The translations under genes were made by a program, and so were the position numbers. The notes beneath the pieces are model-generated. The model was not told the origin of the DNA. It made no database searches and saw nothing but the letters and a program-made list of their open reading frames with translations. Shown in pieces: positions 6,305 through 6,818 of a stretch of 6,818 nt of DNA (within the stretch, counting starts at the first letter, position 1; each line of letters opens with the position of its first letter). Location: positions 1 through 6,818 of the forward strand of contig JBAUHN010000414.1 of NCBI GenBank assembly GCA_049680295.1. Direction: 5' to 3'. The stretch comes from JBAUHN01 sp049680295 (GTDB taxonomy: Bacteria > Pseudomonadota > Alphaproteobacteria > Rhodobacterales > Rhodobacteraceae).

Positions 6305-6818
6305 ATGCCTGACAAATTATACACTCATATCAGATTAGATGTGGCCGGAACTGGCTTTACCGTACTGGATCGGATCTACCAAGATGGGGAGCTCTCAGAT
6401 GAGGCGCTTGGTGGAAGTTGCGCCAATGTTTTAGTGTCACTCGCGATGCTTGATCGTCATGTGGCTCCGGTGTTGCGTCTCGGTGATGATGATGAAGGCG
6501 AACGTCTTGTCGATGAGTTCACAAATGCTGGGGCAATAGTTGATTTCATCCATCGTTTGAATGGGCTTCGTTCGCCCATTATTGCTGAGCAAATTGATAC
6601 GAAGTCGTCAGAGCATGTTTTTAGTTTTCGCTGTCCTGAAACAGATGTGGATTGGCCTCGATATGAGCCGATTGGAGCATCTGAGTTGAGAAAAGCACAT
6701 CGAGCGCTCGCTGATTGTGCAGTTTTCTATACGGACCGTCTGTCCCCGAGTATCTTAGACGCAATGAGGTTGGCGAAGAGATCAGGTGCAACAGTGGTGT
6801 TTGAGCCATCAGCAATAG
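6305..6818 (+). CDS. PfkB/ribokinase-family sugar or nucleoside kinase, N-terminal part (truncated by window end)
   Basis: The reading frame stays open to the right edge, giving 171 codons, a little over half the usual 300-residue length of the family. The visible part shows the N-terminal PfkB pattern: a first strand VAGTGFTVLD (13-22) after a short lead-in, the GGSCANV signature (36-42) with the substrate-binding double glycine, and RLGDDDEG (58-65) leading into a helix and NAGA. The catalytic DTxGAGD anion-hole region would lie beyond the window, so activity cannot be judged. The family phosphorylates sugars, ribose or nucleosides with ATP. The N-terminal part alone does not reveal which, though the neighbouring PRTase and phosphosugar enzymes make ribose or a nucleoside attractive. 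ATG at 6305 follows the previous stop by 5 bases. An in-frame GTG at 6299-6301 shares one base with that TAG and is an equally possible start two codons earlier. No clear ribosome site is visible, consistent with coupled translation. Confidence 0.85.
   Translation, partial: MPDKLYTHIRLDVAGTGFTVLDRIYQDGELSDEALGGSCANVLVSLAMLDRHVAPVLRLGDDDEGERLVDEFTNAGAIVDFIHRLNGLRSPIIAEQIDTKSSEHVFSFRCPETDVDWPRYEPIGASELRKAHRALADCAVFYTDRLSPSILDAMRLAKRSGATVVFEPSAI

Noticed and set aside
6621..6815. Minus-strand open frame opposite the PfkB gene
   Set aside because: The + strand frame carries the PfkB signature; the antisense frame has no features of its own.
1..6818. CRISPR array, tRNA/rRNA, insertion sequence or integrase
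   Set aside because: No regularly spaced repeats, cloverleaf-like sequence, transposase motif or terminal inverted repeats were seen on reading the window; coding genes fill nearly all of it.

Overview
The window holds one compact, co-directional block of five protein-coding genes on the + strand. Four are complete and the fifth runs off the right edge. Start and stop codons are separated by a few bases or overlap (4 nt gap, about 29 nt overlap, 4 nt ATGA overlap, and a gap of 5 nt or a 1 nt overlap), so the block reads as a single operon. There is no rRNA, tRNA, CRISPR array, insertion sequence or intergenic stretch over 100 bases. The base composition (about half G+C by eye), dense gene packing and protein style suggest a Pseudomonadota bacterium, perhaps an alphaproteobacterium. 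That assignment is weak because no housekeeping gene is present.

Layout: (1) 1-79, a short leader. (2) 80-1267, a phosphoribosyltransferase-like protein with the PRPP-loop motif VYLIDDFTASGTT. (3) 1272-3197, a P-loop ATPase with Walker A GSPGTGKT, best read as an AAA+ protein of the ORC/CDC6-like type, with a coiled coil and a probable C-terminal winged helix. (4) 3169-4344, an unrecognised protein with a Rossmann-like look. (5) 4341-6299, a fusion of an N-terminal SIS (sugar isomerase) region and a C-terminal HAD phosphatase of the Cof/sucrose-phosphatase type. (6) 6305-end, the N-terminal half of a PfkB/ribokinase-family kinase.

Taken together, the set looks like a small pathway acting on a phosphoribosyl or phosphosugar-containing metabolite (PRTase, SIS, HAD phosphatase, PfkB kinase) joined to a possible nucleic-acid-sensing switch ATPase (ORC/CDC6-like) and a possible ligand-binding or sensor protein (gene 3). 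No ordinary metabolic pathway known to me has this composition. The pairing of an ORC/CDC6-like ATPase with a divergent PRTase resembles families that comparative genomics has assigned to bacterial conflict or antiviral systems. The leading hypothesis is therefore an accessory defence or stress operon that makes, modifies or destroys a nucleotide-like molecule when the ATPase is triggered. The domain calls for the PRTase, P-loop, SIS, HAD and PfkB proteins rest on motifs visible in the sequence. The defence role, the ORC/CDC6 subtype and the role of gene 3 are inference.
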